Below, in pieces: positions 36,238 through 51,300 of a DNA stretch of 64,000 nucleotides (position 1 is its first letter; each line of letters begins with the position of its first letter). The stretch lies in assembly GCA_963995525.1 (NCBI GenBank), contig OZ023214.1, positions 55,308,839 through 55,372,838 of the forward strand, in the 5' to 3' direction. The translations under genes were made by a program, and so were the position numbers. Origin of the DNA: Escarpia spicata. Lineage: Eukaryota; Annelida; Polychaeta; Sabellida; Siboglinidae. Below the pieces are notes generated by a model. It did not search any database and had not been told where the DNA came from. It worked only from the letters and a program-made list of their open reading frames with translations.

Positions 36238-37018
36238 GTTTTTTCACAACACACAGTACCAACAGATACATAGTGTCCATGATCCTCAACCTCAGTGACA
36301 ACACATCCACAATGTACATGATCCTCAGTCAACAGTGTCCAACACATCCACAGTATCCATGATCATCAAATACACAGAGTGTCCAACACGTTTTCACTGT
36401 CCATGATCTGCAGTTTTCACAATACTAAACCACGCAGAGTATCAACACATCAATAGAGTCTGTGATTTTCAACCACTCAGAGTACCAATACATCCACAGC
36501 ATCCTTGATCATCAACTCAGAGTATGAACTCATCAACAATGTCCATGATCTTCAACCACACAAAGTATAAAACTACACAGTATGCTTGTTCCTCAACCAT
36601 ACAATATCAACACATCCAGTTTCTGCGATCCTCAACCACCACATCCACAGTGTCCATGATCGTAAACACATCCATACAATCCAAGATCTTCAATGACACA
36701 GAGTGTCAACACAATTGAAATGTCCATGATCATCAACTGCATAGTGCCCACCCCATCCTCAACCACACAGAGTATCAGCATTTCTCGATCATCAATCACA
36801 CAGTGTACATCATATCCGCAGTGTCCTTGATAATAAAAAACACAGTGTCCCTCAACCGCGGGGAGTACAAATACATCCACAATGTCCATGGTAATCAGTC
36901 ACTCAGGGTATGTACACATCCACAGTGTCATTGAACATTAACCAGACAGTGTCCAAACACACCCACAATGTCCATGGTCATCAACCACACAATATCCAAC
37001 ACAACCGCAATGTCATGA

Positions 37019-37682
37019 TTTTATATGGCGTGTAAATGCATTATCTGCTAATTTTGTGTTTTGTAATATAAACATAAAACGTCAATTATATATGTCGTAT
37101 TGTACATCTTTCTATGGTGTATGTCTGTGGAACTTGCAAAACAAACATCTTGATATGTTTTATACTACGTGGCGCAAAGGTATCAGAAAACTGTTTAATC
37201 TACCAGTTTGCACGCATTGTAATATGGTGCCACTTTTAGCAGACTGTTTACCGATTCAAATTCAAATTATTGAATCGAATGGTACAATTTATGCAGAGTT
37301 GCTTGAAATGCAGTAACTCCAGTTTGAAAATGCTCTCTCATCTAGCCTTTCAAGGTAGTGGGTCATATATGTCTAAAAGTTTTAACTATATCATGTCCAA
37401 ATTCAAACTTGATGCCATGACATTCTTTCGAATGAAGTCTAATCAGTTTTATGGTATGATTCAAGACCACTACCAGGAGGGGCTGGATGATGAACTAGTA
37501 TGTAGGGTCTCATTTGCAAAAGATGTATTACATAATATAAATAATGTGGGTAGCTCTTCCTTTTTAGCCATTGACGAGCTGCGCTCATTGCTTACTGTTT
37601 TATGTACACAGTAACTTATATACATTGATTTAGTTGAATTGTACAATTTTAGTACGAATAAATGTATTATTATTATTATTAT
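37019..37682 (+). mobile_element. 5'-truncated LINE 3' end, duplicated copy (block B)
   Basis: This is the same insertion as at 34,520-35,183 carried along by the 2.5-kb duplication, with identical flanks and the same (TTA)n tail. An extra T near 37,270 (CAAATTATTGAATC versus CAAATTATGAATC) splits the 185-codon frame into 37,056-37,316 and 37,270-37,614. Confidence 0.85.
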
Positions 37683-38018
37683 TTGATCATCAATCACACA
37701 GTGTTCATCATATTCGCCGTGTCCTTGTTTATCAACCACACAGAGTATTAACACATTCACACACAATCAGACAGAATATTAACACATCCATTGTGTCCAC
37801 GATAATCAACCACACAGTGTACAGACACATCCACTATGTCCATGGTCATCAACCACACAGAGTACCTACATATCCACAGTGTCCTTCGTGATTAACCAGA
37901 GTGAGTAGCTATAAATCGAAGTACCTTGACCCTCAACAACACAGTTTTCATCATATCCGCCGTGTCCTTGATCGTCAATTACTCAGAATATCAACTCATC
38001 CACGGTGTCCTTGATCCT

Positions 38019-38704
38019 CTACTGGTACAGTGTGAGAATCTAGCAGAGCCTGGAATATGGTAGTAAAAATCCTCCCCGGCTGAGCCGCACACGTCTTTAA
38101 GACTTTGTTTTTAACTATATCAAGGCCTGAAGCTGTGTCTGCGTTCAATCTGGAAACGTTTTCACAACCTCATCCTCAAAGAGTTCAATGTGTTCTGGTA
38201 CAACAATTTGATACAGTACATTGACCACGAAAATCATTAAAATCAAACCGAGCATAAAAACGGGTAAGTTCATTTGCTGCAGTAACATAATCACCAGTAT
38301 GGCACACAGGCTGCTTGAATTGTTGCTTACCCATCCTAGTTTTGAGTCCACTCCATGCCTCCTTAGTATTAGCACTTCTAAATTTTCCCTCGACTTTGTT
38401 CTTGAATTCAAGTTTGGCAATCCTAGCAAGTCTTCTAAATTTCTTTTCTTTCTCACGATATGCATCCTTCTTTCCCTGCAGTAATGCAAATTTCTTTTGA
38501 TTAAGGTACACTTTAAGGTCCTTCCTTATCCAGGGCTTGTTGTCCGGGTACAAGCGCACTGTCCTGGTATTGATAACTGATTCTTCACAGAATTTGACAT
38601 AAGACGACATAGTGTCCGCAAGTTCCAGAGGGGTCAAAGCAGCTGTTCATAAAAAAACTCCTCCATGCGTTATGTGTACAAAGTTGAGAAACACGAGTTC
38701 TAGG
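38019..38704 (-). pseudogene. Internal LINE fragment, copy 4 (block B)
   Basis: It is nearly identical to copy 3, with the linker frame open over about 150 codons (38,637 to 38,185), including ELADTMSSYVKFCEESVINT, RLYPDNKPWIRKDLKVYLN and RTMGKQQ-type residues after KEAWSGLK. A deletion at about 38,658 removes the segment that in other copies encodes the EQSGMF region. Not functional. Confidence 0.8.
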
Positions 38705-41425
38705 TTTTATTGCCTTCAAATTATATCAGTACTTCGGCAACAAATGCACAGCGTTATGATTAGAGCGGCCAAGTGGTGTACAGAATACCAACACATCCAC
38801 AGTATTCTTCATCCTCAACTACACTTTCAACACATCCAGTCTCCATGATCGTCAACCAGACTTGGTATTAACACATCCTTAATATCCAAAATCCTCAAAC
38901 ATAGAGAATATAAATACATATTTTGTGTTCACAATAATAAATCACACAGAGTATCAATACATCAAAAGTATCTTTGATCGTCAACCACACAGCGTGTCCA
39001 ACACCAACACATCTGCAGTGTTTACAATACCAAACCACATAGAGTAAACACACCCAGTTTCCACGATCCGGAATCACAGTCTTAACATATACACAGCATC
39101 ATTGATCATCAACCACAGAGTATTGACACATCCACCCTGTCCATGATCTTCAATCACACAGAGTATAAATACATCTGGAGTTTTCACAATAATATACTAC
39201 ACAGAGTGCCAACACATACATAGTGTCCATGATCCTCAACCTCAGTGACAACACATCCAAAATGGTCACAGTGCCTACATATCCACAGTAACCTTGACTC
39301 TTAACCACGCAACTTTCTTCACATCCGCCGTGTCCTTGATCATCAATCATACAGAGTACCAACACATATCTATAATGCCCTCGATCCTCTAACCCACAGT
39401 GGCTAACACATCTACAATGTACTTGAACATCAGTCGCACAGTATTGGTCACACCCGCGGTGTTATTGATCATCAACCAGATTGAGTAATATGCATCCAAA
39501 GTGTCCACGATCGGAAACCAGACAGAGTACCAACACATTCACAGTGTCCTTGATAATCAACCACACAGAGTACCAACACACACACAGTGTCATTGATCCT
39601 CAACTACACAGTTTCAACAAATCCAGTCTCCAGGATCCTCAACCAGACTGGGTATTAACACATCCATAATATCCATAATCCTCAAACGTAGAGAAAAACA
39701 ATATATATGTTGTGTTCACAATATTAAACCATACAGATTAACAATACATCAACAGTGTCCTTGATTATCAACCACACAGCGTGTCCAACACCAAACCATT
39801 TGCAGTGTTTACCATACTACACCACACAGAGACAACACCCCCCACATCCTAAACCTACACATCCAAATTTTCCTGATCCTCAACCTATATTGTCCACACA
39901 TCCGCAATGTATTTGATCAACAATCACACAGTGTTCGTCACATCCGCCGTGTCCTCGTTCATCAACCACACAGAAAACCAACATATCCAAAATATCCTTG
40001 ATCCACAACTACACCGTGTAAATACATCCAGTCTGCATGATCCTCAACCAGACAGGGTATTAACACATCCATAATATCCATCAAACTAAAACATACAAAA
40101 TAGCAATACATATGTTGTGTTCACAATACTAAACCACACAGAGTATCAATACATAAAGAGTGTCCTTGATCATCAACCTCACAGCGTGTCCAACACCAAC
40201 ACATCTCCAGTGTTTACAATACTAAACCACACAGTGTCAAAACACCCTCCAGTTTCCATGTTCCGGAATCACTCAGTCAAAACTTATACACAGCATTCAT
40301 TAACCACAAAGTATCGACACATCCCCATTGTTCATGATCTTCAATCACACAGAGTATAAATACATCTGGAGATGTAACAATAATACACCACAAAGAGTAC
40401 CAACACATACACAGTTTCCATGATCTTCAACCACAGTGACAACAAATCCACAATGTACATGATCCCTAGTCAATAGTGTCAACACATCCACATTATCCAT
40501 GATCATCAAGTACACAGAGTCTCCAACACATTCACACTGTCGATGATCTTCAACCACACAGAATATCAATACATCTGCAGTGTTCACAATATTAAACCAC
40601 GCAGAGTATCAACACATCCATAGAGTCTATAATTTTCAACCACACAGAGTGTCAATACATCCACAGAATCCTAGATCATCAATTACAGGGTATGAACTCA
40701 TCAACAGTGTCCATGATCTTCAACCACACAGAGTATAAACAACTCCATAGTGTGCTTGTTCCTCGACCATACAATGTCAACACATCGAATCTGTGCGATC
40801 CTCAACCACCACATACACAGAGTCCTTGATCGTGAAACACACAGTGTAAACACATCCTTAGAATCCAAGATCTTCATTGAAACAGGCTGTCAACACAACT
40901 GAAATATCCATGATCATCAACTGTACAGTGCCTAACACATCCAACATGTTTATTATCCTCAACCACATAGAGTATCGGAATTTCTCGATCATCAATCACA
41001 CAGAGTACATCATATCCGCAGTGTCCTTGATCATCAACAACACAGTGTCCCTCAACCGCAGGGAGTACAAATACATCCACAATGTCCATGGTAATCAGTC
41101 ACTCAGGGTACGTACACATTCATTGTGTCCTTGAACATTAACCACACAGTGTCCAAACACATCCGCGATGTCCATGGTCACCAACCACACAGGGAACCTC
41201 TTCAGTGTCCTCGGTCATTAACCACGCAGATTAACTACACATCCTACGTGTCCCTGTTCCTCAACCACACAGAGTATCTACATATCCACAGTTTCCTTCG
41301 TGATTAAGTGAGTAGCTATACATCGAAGAACCTTGACCCTCAACAACACCATTTTTATCATATCCGCCGTGTCCTTGATCATCAATCACTCAGAATATCA
41401 ACACATCCACGGTGTCATTGATCCT

Positions 41426-42145
41426 CTACTGGTACAGTGTGAGAATCTAGCAGAGCCTGGAATATGGTAGTAAAAATCCTCCCCGGCTGAGCCGCACACG
41501 TCTTTAAGACTTTGTTTTTCACTCGATCAAGGCCTGAAGCTGTGTCTGCTTTCAATCTGAAAACGTTTTCACAACCTCATTCTCAGAGAGTTCAATGTGT
41601 TCTGGTACAACAGTCTGACACAGAGATGTACATTGACCACGAAAATCATTAACATTAAACCGAGCATAAAAACGGTTATGTTCATTTGCTGCAGTAACAG
41701 AATCACCAGTATGGCACACAGGCTGCTTGAATTGTTGCTTATCCATCCTAGTTTTGAGTCCATTCCATGCATCCTTAGCATTAGCACTCCTAAAATTTCC
41801 CTCGACTTTGTTCTTGAATTCAAGTTTGGCAATCCTAGCAAGTCTTCTAAATTCCTTTTCTTTCTCACGATATGCATCCTTCTTTCCCTGCAGAAATGCA
41901 AATTTCTTTTCATTCAGGTACACTTTAAGGTCTTTCGTTATCCAGGCCTTGTTGTTCGGGTACAAGCGCAATGTCATTGATAACTGACTCTTCACGGAAT
42001 TTGATATAAGACGACATAGTGTCCGAAAGTTCAGAGGGGTCAGAGCAGCTGTCCATAAAAACATCCCACTCTGTTCCTTCAAACAACCACGTAACTCCTC
42101 CATGCGTCAGGTGTCCAGAGTTGAGAAACACGAGTTCTAGGTTTT
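41426..42145 (-). pseudogene. Internal LINE fragment, copy 5
   Basis: This is the longest open stretch of this fragment: 42,103 to 41,552 (183 codons) with EQSGMFLWTAALTPLNFRTL, LYPNNKAWITKDLKVYLNEK, RLARIAKLEFKNKVEGNF, RFYARFNVNDFRGQC and EHIELSENEVVKTF. It keeps the same ends as copies 2-4 and sits 3,407 bp after copy 4. It lacks the catalytic domains at both sides. Confidence 0.82.
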
Positions 42146-45100
42146 TTTGTCTTCAAATTTTATCTGTACTTCGGCAACAAATGCACAGCGTTATAATTAG
42201 AGCGGCCAAGTGGGGTACAGAATACCAACACATCCACAGTATCCTTGATCCTCAACTACACTTTCAACACATCCAGTCTCCATGATCGTCAACCAGACTT
42301 GGTATTAACACATTCTTAATATCCATAATCCTCAAACATAGAGAATATAAATACATATGTTGTGTTCACAATACTAAACCACACAGTTTCAATATATCAA
42401 CAGTGTCCTTGATCATCAACCACACAGCGTGTCCAACACCAACACATCTGCAGTGTTTACAATACTAAACCACACAGTGTAAACACACCCCAGTTTCCAC
42501 GATCCGGAATCACACAGTCTTAACATATACACAGCATCATTGATCATCAACCTAACAGTATTGACACATCCACCCTGTCCATGATCTTCAATCGCACAGA
42601 GTATAAATACATCTGGAGTTTTCACAATAATACACAACACAGTGTGCCAAAACATACATAGTGTCCATGATCCTCAACCACAGTGACAACACATCCACAA
42701 TGTACATGATCCTCAGTCAGCAGTGTCCAACACATCCACAGTATCCATGATCATCAAATACACACAGTGTCCAACACGTTTACACTGTCCATGATCTGCA
42801 GTTTTCACAATACTAAACCACGCAGAGTATCAACAAATCAATAGAGTCTGTGATTTTCAACCACTCAGAGTACCAATACATCCTTGATCATCAACTCAGT
42901 GTATGAACTCATCAACAATATCCATGTTCTTTTACCACACAAAGTATAAAACTCCACAGTGTGCTTGTTCCTCAACCATACAATGTCAACACATCCAATC
43001 TCTGCGATCCTCAACCACCACATCGACAGTGTCTATGATCGTAAACACATCCATAGAACCCAAGATCATCAAAGACGCAGAGTGTCAACAAATCCGCAGT
43101 ATCCATGATCATCAACTACACAGTGCCAAACACATACACAGTGTTTATAATCCTCAACCATACCGAGTATCAACATTTCCGCAGTGTCTTCAACCACACA
43201 GTTTACATCACAATCGCAGTATCCTTCGTCATCAACAATACAGTGTCCCTCAACTAAAGGGAATATAAATACATCCACAATGTCCATGGTAATCAATCAC
43301 TCACGGTTTGTACACATGCACAGAGTTCTTGAATATTAATTACACAGTGTCCAAACACACCCACAATATCCATGGGTTTCAACCACGCAGAGTACCTACA
43401 CATCCACAGTGTCCCTGATCCTCAACCACGCAGTGTTCAACACATTCACATTGTCCATGGTCATCAACCACACAGTGTTCACATCACATGCGCCGTGTCC
43501 CTCGCGATTAACCACACTGAGTACCTGCACATCGCCAGTATCCTTGACCCATAACCACACAGTTTACATCACATCCTCCGTGTCCTTGATAATCAACCAC
43601 ACAGAGAATCAACATATCCACAGTGTCCATAATTAACCACCACAAAAGTATAAACAAATCCACAGTGTGCTTGTTCCTCAACCATATGGTGTCAATACAT
43701 CCAGTCTCTATGATCCTCAGACATTCATCCACACATCCACAATATCCATGGTCATCAACCACACTGAGTATATACACGTCCATAGCGCCTTTGGTCACTA
43801 ACCACACAGTGTCTAAACATATCTACAGTGTCCACGATCATCAAGCACACAGGGTATCAACGCATCCACCTTATCCTTGATCTTCAACCACACAGTGTAT
43901 TACAATCCACAATGACCTTGATAATCAATCACACAATGTTCATCATATCTGCATTGTCCTTGGTCATCAAACAGACAGTGTTCCAACACATCCACAATGT
44001 CCTTGATCCTCAACTATACAGTGTCACCACTTCCATTCTCCACGATCCTCAACCAGACAGAATATTAACACATCCATAATTTTCTTCATCTTCAACCGCA
44101 CAGTGTCCAAAACATAAGCAGTGTCGTTGATTATCAATAACACAGTGCAGATAACATCTGCTGTGTTCATGATCATACACCTGAGACACTATCAACACAT
44201 CCACTGTTACCTTGATCCTCAATTACACAGCGTCAAGACACCCACTATCCGTTATCATCAATCAGACAGAGTATTAATACATCTATAGTGTCTATGATCT
44301 TATACAACAGAGTGTCTTTACATCCACAGCATTCCCATCAACCACAGAGAATGAACACAGCAACAATGTCCATGATCGTCAACCAATAAGAGTATCAATA
44401 CATATGCAGGGTTCACAATACTTAACCACACAGAATAACAACACATCCATAAAGTCTATGATGTTCGACCAGACAAAGCATAAATATATACACATCATAT
44501 TTGATCATCAAACACAGGGAATCAACACAACAACTGTGTCCATCACCTTAAACGAAAAGGAGTATAAATACATCTGCAGTGTTCACAATACTAAACCACA
44601 CAGAGTATCTACACATCCACAATGTCCATGATCCTCAACCACACAGAGTATCAATACATCTACCGGGTTCACAATTCGAAACCACACAGAGTATCTACAC
44701 AATCATAATGTCCATGAATCTCAACCACAGTGTCAACACATCCAGTGTACATGATCCAGAATCAACAGGGCCAACACAACCACAGTATCCAAGATCATCA
44801 ACTACATTTAGTGTCCAACTCAACCACATTATCTATGACGATCTAACACATGGAGTGTCCAACAAATGTACAGTATCTATGATCGTCAATCCCACAGCGT
44901 TGAAACATATCCGCAGTATCCATGGTCTTCAACCTTACAGCTTCCAACAAGGATGGTGTGGCGATATTGATCATCAGCATAGCCATAATCATCAACCACA
45001 GAGTATCAACACATCCGCAGTGATCATCAACAAAACAGAATATCAATACATTTGCAGTGTCCTTGATCCTCTTCCCCACAGTGGCAACACATCTGCAATG

Positions 45101-48100
45101 TCCTTGATTATCAACCACACATAATTCCTCACATCCGCAGTGTCTTTGATCATCAATCAGAAAGAGTACTAACACATTCACAGTGTCGTTCTTTTTCAAA
45201 AACACAGTGTCAGTACACCCAGTCTCCATAATCCTTAACCACAGAGAGAGTATCAATCAGCACATCCACGATGTTCACGATCATCAACCAGACAAAGTAG
45301 GAACACATCCAGTGTCCACGATCATCAACCATACATATCGTGAATACATCACCAGTGTCCTTGATGATCAATCACACAGATTAAAAAACACATCTATAGA
45401 GTCTTTGACCCTCAACAACACAGTTTCAACAAATCCAGTCTCCATGACCATCAACCTGACAGGGTATTGAAACATCAATAATATACATGATCATAAAACA
45501 TAGAGAATAGCAACCAAATAGATGTCTTGCATATTACAACTTTTCACGAAGGTAGAGTAATATCAAGCTACACATATATCTAGATTAACCACAAAGGGGA
45601 ATGTCTGTTACCCGATCATCTCCGTCTCGTAAGTTACAAGAAAATGTCACGTAAGTTACGCGGGTGAAAACACATTCCCGCTTGATGTTTTATCTTTTCT
45701 AATGCAGTAGGACATTCAGTATTCACGAGAACAAGATATCCTATGTGAAAGTGAAAAAAAAAATTATTCACGCATCACACCAAAACCGTATTTTCAAGTG
45801 CACTCTTTTGTAGGGTAATGGCGGACGGATCCTTAATGGGGTCTTACCCCAAATATATTACCTGTATGTTAAAAATTATCACGATACGTAGACTGATATC
45901 AAGCTACACACATAACTAGATAAACCAGAAAAGGGAAATTCTGTTACCCTTTCATCACCGCCACGTAAGTTACAAGAAAATGCCACGTAAGTTACGCGGG
46001 TGAAAACACATTCCCATTTGATGTTTTATCTTTTCTGATGCAGTAGTACATTCAGTATTCAGGAGACCAACATGTCCCATATCAAAGTGATCCAAAAAAA
46101 TTCACGCATCACATCAAAACGGTATTTTGAAGGGCACTCTTTCGGAGGGTAATGGTGGAAGGATCCTAAATGTGGTCTTACCACAAAGAAATGTAATCCA
46201 TGTTACAAATCTTCACGAAAGCTAGACTGATATCAAGCTACACACATAACTAGTATAACCACAGAGGGGAATATCTGTTACCCTTTCATCACCGTCACCT
46301 AAGTTAAAAGAAAATGCCACTTAAATTACGCGGGTGAAAACACATTCCCATTTGATGTTTAATCTTTTTTGATGCAGTAGTACATTAAGTATTCAAAGTG
46401 ATTTTTTTAAATTCACGCATCACATAACAAATTATTTTGAAGTGCACTCTTTTGGAGGGTAATGACGAACGGATCCTTAATGTGGTCTTACCACAAAAAG
46501 ATGTCCTGCATGTTACACATCTACAAAAAACTAGACTGATATCACGCTACGCTCAAAAATAAATTAACCACAAAGGGGAATGTCTCTTACCCTATCATCT
46601 CATTCACTTAAGTTACAAGAAAATGCAACGTAAGTTACGTGTGTAAAAAAACTAATTCCCATTTAACGTTTTATTTTGTATAATGCACTAGTACATTCAG
46701 CATTTACGAGACCAACATGCCCCATGTCAAAGTGATCGACAAAAATTAACGCATCACACCAAAACGGTATTTTCAAATAAATTCTTTCGGAGGGTAATGG
46801 GGGATGGATCCTTAATGTGATTTTAATGCAAATAGATGTCCTGCATTTTGGACATCTTCACGAAAGCTAGACTGTTATCAAGCTACACACATAACTAGAT
46901 TAACCACAAACGGGAATGTATGTTACCCTTTCATCTCATTCACGTTAGTTACAAGAAAATGCCACGTAAGTAACACGTGTGAAAACTCATTCCAACTTGC
47001 CGTTTTATCTTGTCTAATGCAATAGTACATTCAGTATTCACGAGACCAACATATCCCATAACAGAGTGATCGAAAAAAAATTCACGCATCCCACCAAAAC
47101 GGTATTTTGAAGAGCACTCTTTCAGAGGGTAATGGCGAACGTATCCTTAATGTAGTTTTACCCCAAATATATATCCTGTATGTTACAAATCTACACGAAA
47201 GCTAGACAGATATCAAGCTAGACACATAACTAAATTAACCACAAAGGGGTATGTTTTGTTACCCTTTCATCTCCCTTTCACACCAAAACGGTAGATCAGT
47301 TGCTCTCATTCGGAGGGTCATGGCCGACGGATCTTTAACCTGGTCTTACCCCAAATAGATGTCCTGCCTGTTACAAATCTTCACGAAAGCTAGAATGATA
47401 TCAAGTTACACACAAAACTAGATTACCCTAAAAGGGGAAGTCTGTTTCCCTTTCATCTCCGTCACATAAGTAACAAGAAAATGCTACGTAAGTTCGGTGT
47501 GTGAAAACTGATTTCCATTTGATGTTTTATCTTGTCTAATGCATTAGTACATTCAGTATTCATGACACCAACATGTCCCATGTCAAAGTGATCGAACAAA
47601 AATTATCGAATCACATCAAAACGGTAGTTTCACTTACTCTCAATCGGAGGGTAATGGCGGACGGATCCTTAATGTAGTCTTACCCCAAATAGATGTCCTG
47701 CATTTTACAAATCTTCATGGTAGCTAGAAAGATATAAAGTTACACACAAAACTAGATTTTCCAGAAAGAGGAAAGTCTGTTTCCCTTTCATCTCCGTCAC
47801 GTAAGTAACAAAAAAATGCTACGTAAGTCCAGCGAGTGAAAACTAATTCCCATTTGATGTGCTATCGTGTCTAATGCAATAGGACATTCAGTATTCACGA
47901 CACATATGTTCCATATCAAAATTAACTATAACAATTAAAGGATAACACCAAAACGGTAGTTTCACGTGCCCTCATTCGGAGGGTAATGGTGGAAGGATCC
48001 TTAATGTGGTCTTACCCCAAATATATCTCCTCCATGTTTCAAATCTTCACGAAAACTAGATTAATTTCAAGCGACACACATAACTACATTAACCACAAAG

Positions 48101-48337
48101 GGGAATGTCTGTTACACTTTCATCTCCGTCAAGTAAGTTATAAGAAAATGCAACGTATATTACGCTTGAGAAAACTCATTCCCATTTGATGTTTTATTTT
48201 GTCTAATGCATTAGTACATTCAGTATTCACGACACCAACATGTCTTATGTGAAAGTGATCGAAAACAATTCACGAATCACACCAAAACGGTAGTTCCACG
48301 TTCTCTCTTTCGCAGGGTAATGGCGGACGGATCCTTG

Positions 48338-51300
48338 ATAAATTCGCCAACCTGGCAAATAAAACCACTAGCAGTTTTACTATTCTAAGCTCAAACATTC
48401 AGTCTATAAATGCAAAATTTTATGAACTTGAAATATTTATAGAGGACCTACGTAGTAATAATTTTAAATTTTGTGTAACATGTTTGCAAGAGACGTGGAA
48501 AACTGATAATGATGATTTCTCTCAATTTTATTTAGATGGATATGATTGTATAACACAGGGGGAAAAATGTAGTGACAAAGGTGGGTTATTAATATGTGTA
48601 GATGATGAATATAGATCTGAAATAAAAATTAATATAAATATATACGACAATTGGGAAGGGTTAATAATTCAAGTAACTGGAAATGGTTTATCAAAGACAA
48701 TGACCATCGGAAATATATATAGACCCCCAAGGTCATGTAACGAAAATATTACACAATTTACTTTAAATTTTCATCACTTTTATCATCTCTGGAAAACAGC
48801 AATAATAATAATAATCTGATTATAGCAGGGGATTTTAATATAAATTTACTTAAAATAAATGAAAACAGAATATACAGTGATTTTTTTGATACTTTAACAT
48901 CTGATAGTCTTTACCCCCAAATTACGTTCCCAACTCGTTTCACTACAACAAACGGAACACTAATAGATAACTGTTTTGCTCACTAAATCAATTTATATTA
49001 GAAAGTACTGCTGGGATTTTCACAAACACTTTCTCGGCCATCAACCTTATTTTCTAATTATATACACTATTCCTAACGTTGAACTCCCTCCTAATTTGTA
49101 AAAAAATTATATACAAAGTGTTGAAGCTGTGCAGAAAGTTAATATTGAAATTGGTTCTTATAAATTATACAACAAATTACATAAAAAAACTAAATGAAGA
49201 TCCCAACCTAAATTACAATATAATGCATGAAGAAATCATGTGCGCTAAAAGTAAGTACATGCCTATTAAAATAATGAAATTTAATAAATACAAACACAAA
49301 AATCGACATGGATTACCCAAGGTTTACGCAAATCTATTAGATATCAGGACACACTTTATAAACAATAAAAAATGACTGACTCTAACTCACCAGACTATGA
49401 TATTACTAATACTAATCTAAAAACTTACAATACTATATTAAAAAGAAATATCCGTGCAGCTAGGCAAATCTACTTTGAATCACGATTTAACCAATACAAA
49501 AAAGATATCAGAAATACATGGAAAACTATAAACGAAATTCTCTTAAAAAATAAAACAATGAAGACACTTTTAAAGTGAATGGTACTACCATAACAGATAA
49601 ATCAGAAATAGCAAACAAATTCAATAACTATTTTACAAACATAGCTCAAACAATTGTAGAAGACATTAAATATACAGGAAGCAAATAATATGATTACTAC
49701 TTAAATACAAACGTTAGATCTACTCTTAAATTTAAGAATGTGGATGAAGAAACAGTAAGGAAAACAATAAATTATCTCCCAACTAAAAACAGCAGTGGAT
49801 TTGATGGAATTACATCAAAACTGCTAAAAATAATTGAACCAACAATAATTAAATCACTAACCCTAGTAATTAACCAAGTTATTAATACTGGCATATTTCC
49901 TGATAAACTAAAAATTGCAAAAGTAGCTCCAATTTTCAAAAAGGATGACCCAACTCTAATAACAAATTACAGGCCGATTTCTCTCATTCCAACTATTTCT
50001 AAAGTATTAGAGAAAATAATCCATAATCAGATATCCACTTATTTTATTGATTCCAAGCAATGTTTTGATAATCAGTACGGATTTAGACCTAACCATTCAA
50101 CAGATTATGCATCACTCGAACTAGTAGATAGAATAATTACTCAAATGGACAAAACACAAATACCAATCAGTATTTTTCTTGATCTTTCCAAGGCTTTTGA
50201 CACTATTGACCATTCGATATTATTAAACAAGTTAAGATATTATGGCATAGATGGCAATACTCTTCTTTTATTCGAAAGCTATTTAAGCAACCGGAAACAG
50301 TATATATAATTTGAAGATACCACATCTGATACTTTACCTATAAAAGTAGGTGTGCCACAAGGGTCCATCCTTGGACCACTGTTATTTACTATTATATATA
50401 TAAATGATTTTTCATAAGCAAGCCAAATTTTTAAATTTTTAATGTATGCTGATGATACCACTTTATTTAGCACAATTGAAACTTTTAGTGGTAAAGCACA
50501 CAATAGAAATATAGAATCTGTAATAAATGAAGAACTCCTCAAAATAATTTAGTGTCTTAATATTAATAAGTTGTCACTAAATAAAAGTAAAACTAAATAT
50601 ATGACCTTCCAAATGCCAATGAAATCTACGCAGAGCCTATTTCTCAAAATTGATAATATAAATATTGAGAGAGTGGAAGAATTTAACTTCTTAGATTTAA
50701 CTCTAGATACTAACTTAAATTGGAAAAACACACTATAAAATATCAAATAAATGTTCCAAAACTAGAGGAATATTAAATAGATTAAAACATATGTTACCTT
50801 TAGAAATAAAAATTATTTTATGTAATGCACTGCTACTATCTCATTTTAATTATTGTATTATGACATGGGGATAAACAGATTAACAACAATTCAAAAGATA
50901 GCGGTGCAAATAATAACATTAAGTTAATGCAATTCACATACAGAACCACTTTTTCAAACAACTCAACATACTAAAAGTAGAAGACTTGCTAAATTTACAA
51001 GAACTTAAATTTTATTACAAATACAAACATCAAAATTTACCCGTTTACTTATTAAATTGGCAGTTAACCCCAAATACCAGCACACACAAATATGACACTC
51101 GAAGAGCAACTGAACTACACACCTTCCGAACTAAATATGAATTTCCAAAAAAAATTCTTAAATATCACATGTTATAAATAATATCCCTGATTTTTTTAAC
51201 ATAAGATAGTGACCCATAGTTTGAAAGGATTCTCAAGTTATGCTAAAAACCACATGCTACAAAAATACAACGTCACGTGCAATATACAAACTTGCTATAT

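Larger units (their letters stand above)
33736..38703. repeat. Tandem direct duplication of a 2.5-kb block within satellite 3
   Basis: Block A (33,736-36,234) and block B (36,235-38,703) are nearly identical, with an offset of 2,497-2,499 bp. Each contains satellite units, one LINE 3' end insertion, and one internal LINE fragment. Differences are few: a one-base insertion at about 37,270 in B that breaks the LINE tail frame, and a loss of some tens of bases near 38,658 in B. The more diverged LINE fragment at 33,021 is also 2,499 bp before the one in A, so the period is older than this last duplication. Confidence 0.92.
32410..45512. repeat. Satellite 3: 43-bp A/C-rich unit, about 13 kb including inserts
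   Basis: The consensus is CACATCCACAGTGTCC then [TA]TGATC[CA]TCAACCACACAGAGTATCAA, 43 bp (sometimes 44). The plus strand is A/C-rich and G-poor. Units vary by about 10-25 percent. Subtypes such as CATC[AC]TATCCGC[AC]GTGTCC and CTCATCAACAATGTCCATGA recur at fixed order, which shows higher-order organisation. LINE fragments and a LINE 3' end lie inside it and are listed separately. The 60-140-codon open frames here, with NHTV/INHTEY or DVLILCVVDD repeats, reflect 43-residue periodicity of the satellite and are not genes. Confidence 0.93.

Noticed and set aside
32410..45512. 43-bp direct repeats resembling a CRISPR array
   Set aside because: Units are contiguous and diverged with no unique spacers, the genome is eukaryotic, and no cas-like genes are present.
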